Shown here one piece after another: positions 1 through 7,145 of a stretch of 64,000 bases of DNA. The translations under genes and the position numbers were made by a program. Every line of letters begins with the position of its first letter. Within the stretch, counting starts at the first letter, position 1. The stretch spans positions 1-64,000 of the forward strand of contig CAJUKK010000002.1 of NCBI GenBank assembly GCA_910586985.1, read 5' to 3'. The notes beneath the pieces are model-generated. The model saw nothing but the letters and a program-made list of their open reading frames with translations. It ran no database searches and was not told where the DNA came from. Origin of the DNA: an uncultured Christensenellaceae bacterium (GTDB taxonomy: Bacteria > Bacillota > Clostridia > Christensenellales > Borkfalkiaceae).

Positions 1-307
1 TTATAGTTCTTGCATAATCGCCCCAAATATTTCCAACTTGCGGACTTAAATCAACAGTTATAATATCAGTATTTACTATAAGTCTATTTGCAGTCTGATA
101 GTGCTTACCCGATATAGAAAGCGTTGTTTCTTCGCCCGAAAATATAAATGCGCCAATGTTCCAATACCAAAAAGCCGTCGAACCAAGCGAAAACATTTTA
201 CTTTCGGCAAGTTGTCTTAATTCCTGTAAACTCATTCCAACTTTAATTTGCGATTTTATAAAAGACATTGTTTGCTTTGCTATTTTTTGAACTTCGGTGT
301 TAGTCAT
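1..307 (-). CDS. M24-family (Xaa-Pro aminopeptidase-like) metallopeptidase, N-terminal part
   Basis: The leftward reading frame starts with ATG at 307 and runs off the left edge, leaving about 102 residues. The visible part reads from MTNTEVQKIAKQTMSF to VDLSPQVGNIWGDYART. The D-x-S-P...W-G-D-Y-x-R-T pattern matches the first two metal-binding aspartates of the pita-bread fold of M24 peptidases (methionine aminopeptidase and creatinase family). Its ATG overlaps the stop of the flavodoxin gene (ATGA), so the two are probably co-translated. The remaining metal ligands lie outside the window, so activity and substrate cannot be judged. Confidence 0.7.
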   Translation of the reverse strand, partial: MTNTEVQKIAKQTMSFIKSQIKVGMSLQELRQLAESKMFSLGSTAFWYWNIGAFIFSGEETTLSISGKHYQTANRLIVNTDIITVDLSPQVGNIWGDYARTI

Positions 308-876
308 TTCAATTCCCCTATATATTTTCCCAACTCAAAAACTCGTTGAATTTCTTTTTTGTGATTTTCTACTAAATCATTTAACGTATCGGTTTCAGTA
401 ATTGAAATTCTTTCTACTGTTTCAATTCCTAAATGCCCGAAATAGTGTTGAATTGAATTTAAAATCAATTCGTTTTCAGCTTCCCGAACACCTGCACGAA
501 CTGCTATTGCTATGCCTTTAATAGGCTTTTTCGCTTTATACTTGCATTGTGGGTTTGTATCGCCGTATGGAGTAGTTCTATCAAAAAGCGTTTTTAGTTG
601 AGCAGGCACATCAGCCCACCAAGACGGGGAAACAATTACAACGTAGTCAGAACTTAAAATATCAAGAACAATATTTTTCACTTCGTCGTTTTGTAAGCAT
701 TCGCCGTTGACATAACATTTTTTACAGCCGAAACAATAATTCATTTTTATTTCATTTACGAAATACTTTCTAACGGCAACAGCAGAATTGTTAATACCTT
801 TAATTAAAGCATCGACAAGATAAGCACAACTGCCGTTTGTATGAGAACTGCCAACAATGCAAGTGACGTTTAACAT
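304..876 (-). CDS. Flavodoxin-fold NAD(P)H-dependent oxidoreductase
   Basis: A 190-residue protein with the N-terminal flavodoxin-like phosphate-binding stretch GSSHTNGSC, then a cysteine-rich loop (FGCKKCYVNGECLQNDE), then the SPSWWADVPAQLKTLFDR segment typical of the FMN-reductase and multimeric flavodoxin WrbA-like superfamily. It probably binds FMN and reduces quinones, nitro compounds or an iron-sulfur partner; the substrate is unknown. The start is supported by an AGGGGG ribosome site just upstream. It is the first gene of a two-gene leftward operon with the M24 peptidase. Confidence 0.75.
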   Translation of the reverse strand: MLNVTCIVGSSHTNGSCAYLVDALIKGINNSAVAVRKYFVNEIKMNYCFGCKKCYVNGECLQNDEVKNIVLDILSSDYVVIVSPSWWADVPAQLKTLFDRTTPYGDTNPQCKYKAKKPIKGIAIAVRAGVREAENELILNSIQHYFGHLGIETVERISITETDTLNDLVENHKKEIQRVFELGKYIGELK

Positions 877-966
877 AATTGCCCCCTAAATGTATATTTG
901 ATATATATTATCACATTTAAAGTTTTAGCAAGGAAAATTATAGTTATTACATTAAGAATATAGCCG

Positions 967-1146
967 AACGGCTATTTATTCCACGGTGCTATTGACTGAA
1001 ACTTTTCTTGCGGTGTGCATTAAGGCAAATAAGGGCGAAACACAGCAACCCGACTGATAACAGTCGGGTTTTGGCTTGCCTTTGGCGCACGAGCCTAACA
1101 CACCGTAATTTCAGTCAATAGCCTTTCGCGGCATAAAGTAGCCGTT
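967..1146. repeat. 180-bp nested foldback (imperfect palindrome)
   Basis: The intergenic stretch 877-1207 holds no gene, but most of it folds back on itself. Paired arms are 967-974 with 1139-1146, 988-1001 with 1109-1122 (14 of 14), 1011-1017 with 1099-1105 and 1022-1028 with 1076-1082. A perfect 10-bp hairpin with ATAA loop sits at the centre (1047-1056 with 1061-1070). This could be a MITE-like foldback element or a long structured RNA. No transposase or promoter is evident nearby. Confidence 0.7.
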
Positions 1147-1207
1147 TAAATAAAGAAAAACCCAAATCAAACTACCCATTTATTAGGTGTTCAATTTAGG
1201 TTTCTGT

Positions 1208-1297
1208 TGGCGCAGAGAAAGAGATTTGAACTCTTGGATACATTCCTGCATCACACGATTTCGAATCGTGCGCGTTCGACCGCTCCGCCATCTCTGC
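1208..1297 (-). tRNA. tRNA-Ser (anticodon CGA)
   Basis: Read leftward, the 7-bp acceptor GCAGAGA pairs with TCTCTGC, and the gene has a D-arm GGCGGAGCGGTCGAA, an anticodon arm CACGATTCGAAATCGTG (anticodon CGA), a long variable arm and a TTCAAATCTC T-arm. The CCA end is encoded at 1208-1210. The long variable arm and the anticodon identify serine. Confidence 0.93.
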
Positions 1298-1326
1298 ATT
1301 ATTTAGTTTAAGTGGTTATGCGAGCG

Positions 1327-1390
1327 GACGAACGCGCAGCGTTCGTCGTACCGAAGCACACAGTGCTTACCGCTCCGCCATCTCTGCATT
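1327..1390 (-). repeat. Duplicated 5' fragment of tRNA-Ser with palindromic insert
   Basis: The 22 bp at 1279-1300, which hold the 5' end of tRNA-Ser and its flank, are repeated exactly at 1369-1390. The second copy stops after the D-arm and leads into a hairpin (1327-1334 with 1340-1347) and a second short dyad around AAGCAC-ACA-GTGCTT. It is therefore a truncated tRNA copy, either an old recombination scar or part of a foldback insertion. Confidence 0.7.
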
Positions 1391-1401
1391 TTATTTATTT
1401 G

Positions 1402-1424
1402 AGGGAGCGGCATTGCCGCTCCCT
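1402..1424. other. Perfect hairpin between tRNA-Arg and tRNA-Ser
   Basis: A perfect dyad AGGGAGCGGC...GCCGCTCCCT lies just downstream (leftward) of tRNA-Arg. No U-run follows in the leftward transcript, so it is more likely a processing or stability hairpin in the tRNA-Arg/tRNA-Ser precursor than an intrinsic terminator. Confidence 0.55.
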
Positions 1425-1427
1425 GTT

Positions 1428-1504
1428 TGGTGCACCGTAAGAGATTCGAACTCCTGGCCTTCGGTTCCGTAGACCGACGCTATATCCAGCTTAGCTAACG
1501 GTGC
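1428..1504 (-). tRNA. tRNA-Arg (anticodon ACG)
   Basis: A 77-nt leftward cloverleaf: acceptor GCACCGT with ACGGTGC, D-arm TAGCTAAGCTGGATA, anticodon arm TCGGT-CTACGGA-ACCGA (anticodon ACG), T-arm with GTTCGAATC, and an encoded CCA at 1428-1430. Confidence 0.95.
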
Positions 1505-1525
1505 GTCCTTTCAAATTACTCAAAT

Positions 1526-1554
1526 ATTATATCCGTTTCTTACCTCTTTGTCAA
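1526..1554 (-). promoter_or_regulatory. Consensus sigma-A promoter for the tRNA-Arg/tRNA-Ser unit
   Basis: Leftward reading gives TTGACA (1549-1554), a 17-bp spacer, and TATAAT (1526-1531). Transcription would begin about 15 bp before tRNA-Arg. A perfect consensus fits a stable-RNA promoter. Confidence 0.85.
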
Positions 1555-1579
1555 CGGATTTTATGCCTAAAATAATATT

Positions 1580-1765
1580 TCCACAGAATTTTTTGTTCTG
1601 TGGATAACTAGTCCTAAAAATATTAATTTTTTGTGGGGAATTTTGTCGAAGTGTGGATATTTGAGGGGGTTTTGTTGAGAAAATGTGGATAACTATTCTT
1701 AATTTTTACATATTGAGCGGTTTATGATTCTTTAAAGGTACGACTGTTGATAACATTGTGGATAA
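1580..1765. other. DnaA-box-like cluster, candidate replication origin or DnaA regulatory site
   Basis: The AT-rich gap between tRNA-Arg and dnaD has no gene but carries TGTGGATAA at 1599-1607, 1684-1692 and 1757-1765, TGTGGATAT at 1652-1660 and TGTTGATAA at 1745-1753. These are the reverse complement of the DnaA box TTATCCACA, and all point the same way. A 9-bp inverted repeat (1580-1588 with 1596-1604) embeds the first box, and AT-rich stretches lie between boxes. Genes to the left run leftward, and from 3.4 kb on they run rightward. No dnaA or dnaN is visible here, so an origin is only a candidate. Confidence 0.5.
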
Positions 1766-1818
1766 AAAATATCCTCCGCATAGTCTATGAGGTATGGGAG
1801 GAAAATATTCTTTATTTT

Positions 1819-3282
1819 TTAATTTTCGCGGTAACAGTTGCAAATTCTGCCGTTTGGCAGAAAACCGGTATCGCTGCATTTTTTACATGAGTAAACGGGT
1901 ACAAAATCTTCTTCGCTCAGACCAAGCCGCCGCAATGCCGTTAAGCGCTCCATTTTTGCCGCCTTTAATTTTTCGGTAAGGGCGGGAAGGGTGTCCGGAG
2001 AAAATACTTCCGCCTTTGCAAGCGCAATTTCTCCCGTTTTGACCGCGTTTTCGGCGGCGCGGAATTGTTTGTCGCTTTGCGCGCGGGAAACGGCTTTTTC
2101 TGCACGTTCCTGTGCTTTCCGCCTGAGTACGGCGTAGTAATGTTCTCTGTCGCTCCGTTTGTCTGCTGCGATTGCCGCTTCGCTCTTATATTCTTTCCGC
2201 GGCAAGGATGCGCTTTGCGTTCGTTCGGGAATTGCGTCCACGCGCGAAATTTCCTCGCGTTTCCATTCGGAAAGAAGTTTATTCATATAAGCGATCGGTG
2301 TAGAGACGTCCGCACTGCGCTTGGCGGCTTCTAAAATCATCTCATCGGAGAAACCCCAGACTTTCCAAGTGTATACGGTATCGAGCGTCTTTTTTGTCAG
2401 GCGCATACTGTGTCCGCTACACGTTGTCTGGATATTTTGTAAGAGAAGATTAAAACTTTCAAACTTAGTTTCATTTTTTAAATCTTTATTATGTAAAAAG
2501 GCTACTGTAACGCCCATGCCGAGGAATGTATGGCAATTCCACATACGGCAGGTATCTGCGACGGAAATCAGTTGATCATTAGTAAATCCCAACTCCAACC
2601 ACGGTTTTACGTATTCGTCGCGATAACTTTGCGGGTTTTGGATTTTATAATCGATTTTATGTGCAATCGAATAAACAAGGTCGTTCTCACTTCCAAGTAC
2701 GCCCGAATATACCTCTTCCACCTGTTGATAAGTATATTTGCGATCTTTGCAGAGCTTTGTCGCGGCGTTAAGAATGTGCCTTACGGATAGCTTGTCTCCG
2801 TCTTTTTGGGCGCAATACTGTACAACTAATAGCAACGCCTGTTGTTCCATGGGGTATTTTTCGAGAAATTCTATAAGTTTTTGCATTTCGAAAGAGCCGA
2901 AACTTACGCTTGCATTCTGTTGTATTTTAAATAGTTCGCGGTTAAATTCGGCGTATTTTTCAGCGCGGATAGGCTTTGGTTTGCCGACGGCGGAATTGAC
3001 GGGGAGATATTGCACATACAGCGGATCTCGGGATAAAACGTGTACAAGGTCACATTCTTCCCAGAATTCAAAAATATCAATTAAACGCGAAAGGGGAATG
3101 CGCAGTAATTTGGAACAGGCGTGCGCGTCGAACTCTTCCGCACAGCTACAAAGATACAGTCCGTATAAATAAGCTTTGACTGCGTCTCCGTCCGCTTGGG
3201 GCAGATATTTTGTAATAAATTGGTTTTCAACGCTCGTGAACATGTTCGCCGTAAATTCTTTTGAAAAAGTGCTGAATGACAT
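1819..3282 (-). CDS. DnaD-type primosome protein with DnaC/DnaI-like N-terminal-domain tail
   Basis: A 487-residue leftward gene. Residues 1-130 form a winged-helix DnaD/DnaB2 N-domain. Residues about 130-345 hold two helical DnaD-like segments (for example QQVEEVYSGVLGSENDLVYSIAHKIDYK). Residues about 380-487 are a charged coiled coil ending in LGLSEEDFVPVYSCKKCSDT and a final CNC. That tail resembles the N-terminal zinc-binding domain of DnaC/DnaI helicase loaders, but the AAA+ ATPase that normally follows is absent: the gene stops and DnaA-box DNA follows. DnaD proteins help load the replicative helicase at origins and restart sites. The fusion reading is inference from sequence resemblance. 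Confidence 0.75.
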   Translation of the reverse strand: MSFSTFSKEFTANMFTSVENQFITKYLPQADGDAVKAYLYGLYLCSCAEEFDAHACSKLLRIPLSRLIDIFEFWEECDLVHVLSRDPLYVQYLPVNSAVGKPKPIRAEKYAEFNRELFKIQQNASVSFGSFEMQKLIEFLEKYPMEQQALLLVVQYCAQKDGDKLSVRHILNAATKLCKDRKYTYQQVEEVYSGVLGSENDLVYSIAHKIDYKIQNPQSYRDEYVKPWLELGFTNDQLISVADTCRMWNCHTFLGMGVTVAFLHNKDLKNETKFESFNLLLQNIQTTCSGHSMRLTKKTLDTVYTWKVWGFSDEMILEAAKRSADVSTPIAYMNKLLSEWKREEISRVDAIPERTQSASLPRKEYKSEAAIAADKRSDREHYYAVLRRKAQERAEKAVSRAQSDKQFRAAENAVKTGEIALAKAEVFSPDTLPALTEKLKAAKMERLTALRRLGLSEEDFVPVYSCKKCSDTGFLPNGRICNCYREN

Positions 3283-3299
3283 ATTTGACCCCTAACCGC

Positions 3300-3328
3300 T
3301 TGATTTTTTTTGTGAGCCGTTGTATAAT
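3300..3328 (+). promoter_or_regulatory. Promoter for sbcDC in the divergent gap
   Basis: TTGATT (3300-3305), a 17-bp spacer and TATAAT (3323-3328) face right, 75 bp before the sbcD start. The gap 3283-3402 separates leftward dnaD from the long rightward gene run. Confidence 0.7.
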
Positions 3329-3402
3329 AGTATATCATACTCCGCACGCAAAAGTAAACACATTTTGCACTGCAGGAAAATTTTCCTAATACGGCAGGTA
3401 AC

Positions 3403-4557
3403 ATGGTTGTATTGCATACGTCCGATTGGCATATCGGCAAAAGACTCATGGACAGGGAGCGCATCGGCGAGCAAATTCAAGCGCTTGACGAGATCGTAAG
3501 TATCTGCGACAACGAACGGGTTGAAGTAGTTCTTGTAGCGGGGGACGTGTTCGATACCTATCTGCCGCCCGCGGAGGCGGAAGAGGTCTTTTACAGTACC
3601 GTAAAAAAATTATCGGGAAACGGTCGCGCGGTCGTGATCGTCAGCGGAAATCACGACGACGGTGTGCGCGTATCTGCCGCGGTATCCATTGCCGAAGAAC
3701 AGGGAATCTATGTTTATGGAAACCGTCCTTTTATTGCCAAAACGGGAAACGAGCGTTCTGTAAACGTTATAAAGTCGGGCGAGGGGTACCTGTTGCTCGA
3801 AAATCAGGCGGGGGAGAAATTGTATATCAATGCGCTGCCCTATCCCAATGAGGCACGATTTAAAGAGGAAAAAACGGACGAAAGCTATCCCGAAAAGGTC
3901 GCGCGCTGGATCGGTCGCGGGGAATCGGGTTATGAGGAGGATGCGGCGCACGTGGTTTTGTCGCACCTGTTTGTCGCAGGCGGCAAAACGAGCGAGAGCG
4001 AGCGGGATATCGATCTTGGAGGCGCGCGCGCAGTGCCTGTGCGGTTATTTCCTGAAAACGCGTACGTCGCGCTCGGGCATCTTCACAGGAAACAAAAACT
4101 CGGGGAGAGCGTCTATTACAGCGGTTCGATTTTACAATATTCCTTTGACGAGGCGAATACGCAAAAATGTGTGATCGTATTCGACACTGAGGGGAATAAG
4201 ATAAAAAATATTCGGGATATCCCCTTAACTTGCGGTAAAAAACTTGTCAGATTGGAATGTAACAGCGTCAGTGACGCGCTTATGTTGTTGCCGCAATACA
4301 GTCAATCTTATGTTGAACTTACGTTACATCTCGACGCGCCGCTCAGTACGGTCGAGACGCAGGCATTGGCGGCGGCGAACGGAGGACTTGTTTCGCTCAT
4401 TACGCTTGTAGCGGGCGGAGAGACGACGGAATTTGTTTGCCGTTCCCGTATGTCGGCAAGCGAGCTTTTTTCACAGTACTATCAATCCGTATACGGCACG
4501 GATGCGGACGGAGCGCTTACAGAGGCGTTTTTGTCCCTTCTTTCGGAGGAATCATGA
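3403..4557 (+). CDS. sbcD: Exonuclease SbcD (Mre11-type nuclease subunit)
   Basis: A 384-residue calcineurin-like phosphoesterase. All metal-binding motifs are visible: HTSDWHIGK near the N-terminus, VAGDVFD, VSGNHDD, a histidine in VVLSHLFVAGG and VALGHLHRKQ. The C-terminal capping domain follows. With SbcC it forms the ATP-dependent nuclease that opens hairpins and protein-blocked DNA ends. Its stop overlaps the sbcC start (ATGA). The length is normal for the family. Confidence 0.95.
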   Translation: MVVLHTSDWHIGKRLMDRERIGEQIQALDEIVSICDNERVEVVLVAGDVFDTYLPPAEAEEVFYSTVKKLSGNGRAVVIVSGNHDDGVRVSAAVSIAEEQGIYVYGNRPFIAKTGNERSVNVIKSGEGYLLLENQAGEKLYINALPYPNEARFKEEKTDESYPEKVARWIGRGESGYEEDAAHVVLSHLFVAGGKTSESERDIDLGGARAVPVRLFPENAYVALGHLHRKQKLGESVYYSGSILQYSFDEANTQKCVIVFDTEGNKIKNIRDIPLTCGKKLVRLECNSVSDALMLLPQYSQSYVELTLHLDAPLSTVETQALAAANGGLVSLITLVAGGETTEFVCRSRMSASELFSQYYQSVYGTDADGALTEAFLSLLSEES

Positions 4558-7136
4558 GACCCGTTTATCTTGAATTTTGCGGTATCAATTCTTTTTCCGA
4601 ACGCGCGGAGGTTGATTTTAATTCGTTGCTGGAATTCGGAATTTTCGGGATATTCGGCGATACCGGTTCGGGAAAAAGCACCGTGCTCGATTGTATCGGA
4701 TTTGCGCTCTACGGCGCGGTTTCACGGTCGCGCACGGGGAGCATTGCCGACGTCATAAACTATAAAGCGGATCGCGCATTTGTAAATTTTGAGTTTGAGA
4801 TTACTTACGAAGGAAGTCGTCGGCGTTTCCGTGTAGAGCGCGAAGTAAAACGTAAAAATGCTGTTCAAAGCGTAAAGGTGTACGAGCAGGTAGAGAACGG
4901 CGCGCAGCTTGCGCTTTCCGAAGGGGCTCGTGAAAGCAATGCGCTGCTTGAAAAAATTGTAGGACTCGAGCAGCGGGATTTTGAAAAATGCATTGCTCTT
5001 CCGCAGGGGGAGTTTGCGCAGTTCGTGAGGGCGCAGCGCTCCGATCGTTTAAAACTCGTTTCGCGACTTTTCGATCTTGAAGAGTACGGCGAGCGACTTA
5101 TCAAAAAAGTAAACGCCCGTTTTTCGCTGTCCATGAAAGAATATGAAATTCTTTCGGCGCGGTTGGAACCGTATGCGGAAATTACCGAGGCGAACGTTAA
5201 GGCGTTGAAAGAGGAATGCGGGACGCTTGCCGCAGAGGACGAACGTTTAAAAAATGCACTGCAAACGGCGCGCGCCGAGGAGCAGAGGATTTCCGCGCTA
5301 TATGAAAAAGCGGCGGAAGCGCAACGGGTGAATGAGCGGCTTACAGTACTGGATAGATTGCGCGACGAGATAAGGATACTTGAAAGCGAACTTGCAAACT
5401 TAGAACGCGCGTCGACCGCAATCGGTGCGGCACGTGAAAAAAAGACGGCGCAGATTGTGTTCGAGCGCGCCGAAAATAAAGTTCAGCAATCAGAAAAACG
5501 CTGTGCGGAAGTCGGCAACATGGTGAAATCGTGTGCTACTTACGATTTTGAGCATGCGGACGAAGAGATTGCTAAGTTGACCGAAGAACGCGCCCGCGCG
5601 CAATTTACCGCTGGGAACGCGAAAAAACGCGACGAGTGCTTAAAGGCGCTGCAACGTGCGCGTACGGAATATGCGTCGTTAAAAGACGAGTTTGCGGGTT
5701 TCCGTTACGAAGAACAGCGTGAAAAGCTTGAACGAGAGCTTGGAACGTTGGGAACAGGGGAATTTCTTGAATACGCGACGGAGCATGGAAAGAGCGAACT
5801 CCTACGCGCAGAGTACGCATTATTTCAAACCGAATTACAGGAAGTTTACGATAGTTATCCCGAGACGGCGGAAAAAATTCTACCGCTTATTGAAAAATAT
5901 GCGACGTTGTCCGTCGGGGATAAAACGGATTTTGCTGCGATGAAAGAAAAGTTTGCAGAGCAGGAAAAGCGGAGGGCAGAGTTAAACCGCGGGATTCTCG
6001 ATTTGGAGCGCAGAAACGGATTGTACCGCGCGCATCTTGAAAAGTTGCAGCAATTGCAGACGGAAGGCGTGCGACTTAAAAAAGAATTTGAAGAATACGA
6101 AAAGTTATGCGCGGAGTCGGGAGGGGGTTCTCTTGCCGAGATTGAAAAGCGGCTTGCGGACAAAAAACGGGAGCGTAAAGAAAAAGCCGAGCTCAGCGAG
6201 CGGGCGACTAACGCGCTTGCCGAAGCGGAAAAAATTCTTTCGGGCGATCTTGCGGCGCGCGACGGCGCAAAGGTTGCATTATTAAAGGCGCAGGACAGAT
6301 TAAAAGATGCGCTTACAGCGGGCGGATTTCCTTCGGAAGAGGCGGCTTTGGCGCTTACGGAAAAATACGGGGACGCTGAAAAAGCGCGCGTTCGCGTAAA
6401 GGATTTCCAGACTGAATACGCCGCGCTTGCAAGCAGGAAGAAAGAATTACAAACGGAAAATATTTCTTACGGTACGCAGGAAAATCTGCGTTCGGCGCGG
6501 GAAAAGGTTGCGTTGCTTACAGACAAACGGGAGGCGGTTTCAAAACGCCTTACGCTAGCAGTTGCCTCTTGTGAAGACAGTGAAGAAAAACTTGTAAAAA
6601 AACGCGGGCTCGAAAAGGAGCATGCCGAAGTAAAACGACGCGCCGAGGTATTCGAACGGTTGAAAAAACTATTCGAAGGCAATAAATTTATGGAGTTTGT
6701 CGCGGAAGAATATTTGCAAAACGTTACGCGGAACGCGAGCGGACGGCTTTTATCTCTTACCGACGGACGGTATTTTTTACGTTACGACGACGGTTTTTCG
6801 GTAGGGGATAATTTCAACGGCGGAAATGCGCGGGGCGTGTATACGCTTTCCGGCGGGGAGACGTTTTTGGTATCGCTCTCGCTTGCTCTTGCATTAAGCG
6901 CGGAAATTTGCGCCCGTTCTTTGCGCCCCATTGAATTTTTCTTTCTCGACGAGGGATTCGGTACATTGGATGAGAGACTCGTCGATACGGTTATGGACAG
7001 CTTGTTCAAACTCAAAAATGAAAATTTCTCTATCGGAATCATTTCGCACGTGGAGGAACTCAAACACAGGATCGACCGTAAACTGACGGTAAGGAAAGCT
7101 ACCGAAAAGCACGGATCGCAAATACAGGCAGAGTGA
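4554..7136 (+). CDS. sbcC: Exonuclease SbcC (Rad50-type SMC ATPase)
   Basis: 860 residues from the ATG at 4554, which has a CGGAGGA site and overlaps the sbcD stop. Walker A is GDTGSGKST near residue 40, and FEKCIALPQGEFAQFV is a Q-loop-type segment. Two long coiled coils follow, then the signature TLSGGETFLVSLSLALALS and Walker B FFFLDEGFGTLDE at the C-terminus. The protein has no C-x-x-C zinc-hook motif: the apex region around EEYEKLCAESGGGSLAEI has a single cysteine. Its partner is SbcD in the same operon. A start further upstream would only extend it into sbcD. Confidence 0.94.
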   Translation: MRPVYLEFCGINSFSERAEVDFNSLLEFGIFGIFGDTGSGKSTVLDCIGFALYGAVSRSRTGSIADVINYKADRAFVNFEFEITYEGSRRRFRVEREVKRKNAVQSVKVYEQVENGAQLALSEGARESNALLEKIVGLEQRDFEKCIALPQGEFAQFVRAQRSDRLKLVSRLFDLEEYGERLIKKVNARFSLSMKEYEILSARLEPYAEITEANVKALKEECGTLAAEDERLKNALQTARAEEQRISALYEKAAEAQRVNERLTVLDRLRDEIRILESELANLERASTAIGAAREKKTAQIVFERAENKVQQSEKRCAEVGNMVKSCATYDFEHADEEIAKLTEERARAQFTAGNAKKRDECLKALQRARTEYASLKDEFAGFRYEEQREKLERELGTLGTGEFLEYATEHGKSELLRAEYALFQTELQEVYDSYPETAEKILPLIEKYATLSVGDKTDFAAMKEKFAEQEKRRAELNRGILDLERRNGLYRAHLEKLQQLQTEGVRLKKEFEEYEKLCAESGGGSLAEIEKRLADKKRERKEKAELSERATNALAEAEKILSGDLAARDGAKVALLKAQDRLKDALTAGGFPSEEAALALTEKYGDAEKARVRVKDFQTEYAALASRKKELQTENISYGTQENLRSAREKVALLTDKREAVSKRLTLAVASCEDSEEKLVKKRGLEKEHAEVKRRAEVFERLKKLFEGNKFMEFVAEEYLQNVTRNASGRLLSLTDGRYFLRYDDGFSVGDNFNGGNARGVYTLSGGETFLVSLSLALALSAEICARSLRPIEFFFLDEGFGTLDERLVDTVMDSLFKLKNENFSIGIISHVEELKHRIDRKLTVRKATEKHGSQIQAE

Positions 7137-7145
7137 GGTATCAAT

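Noticed and set aside
4437..4553. Longer N-terminus for SbcC
   Set aside because: It would lie inside sbcD; the SMC N-terminus begins properly at MRPVYLEFCG with a CGGAGGA site.
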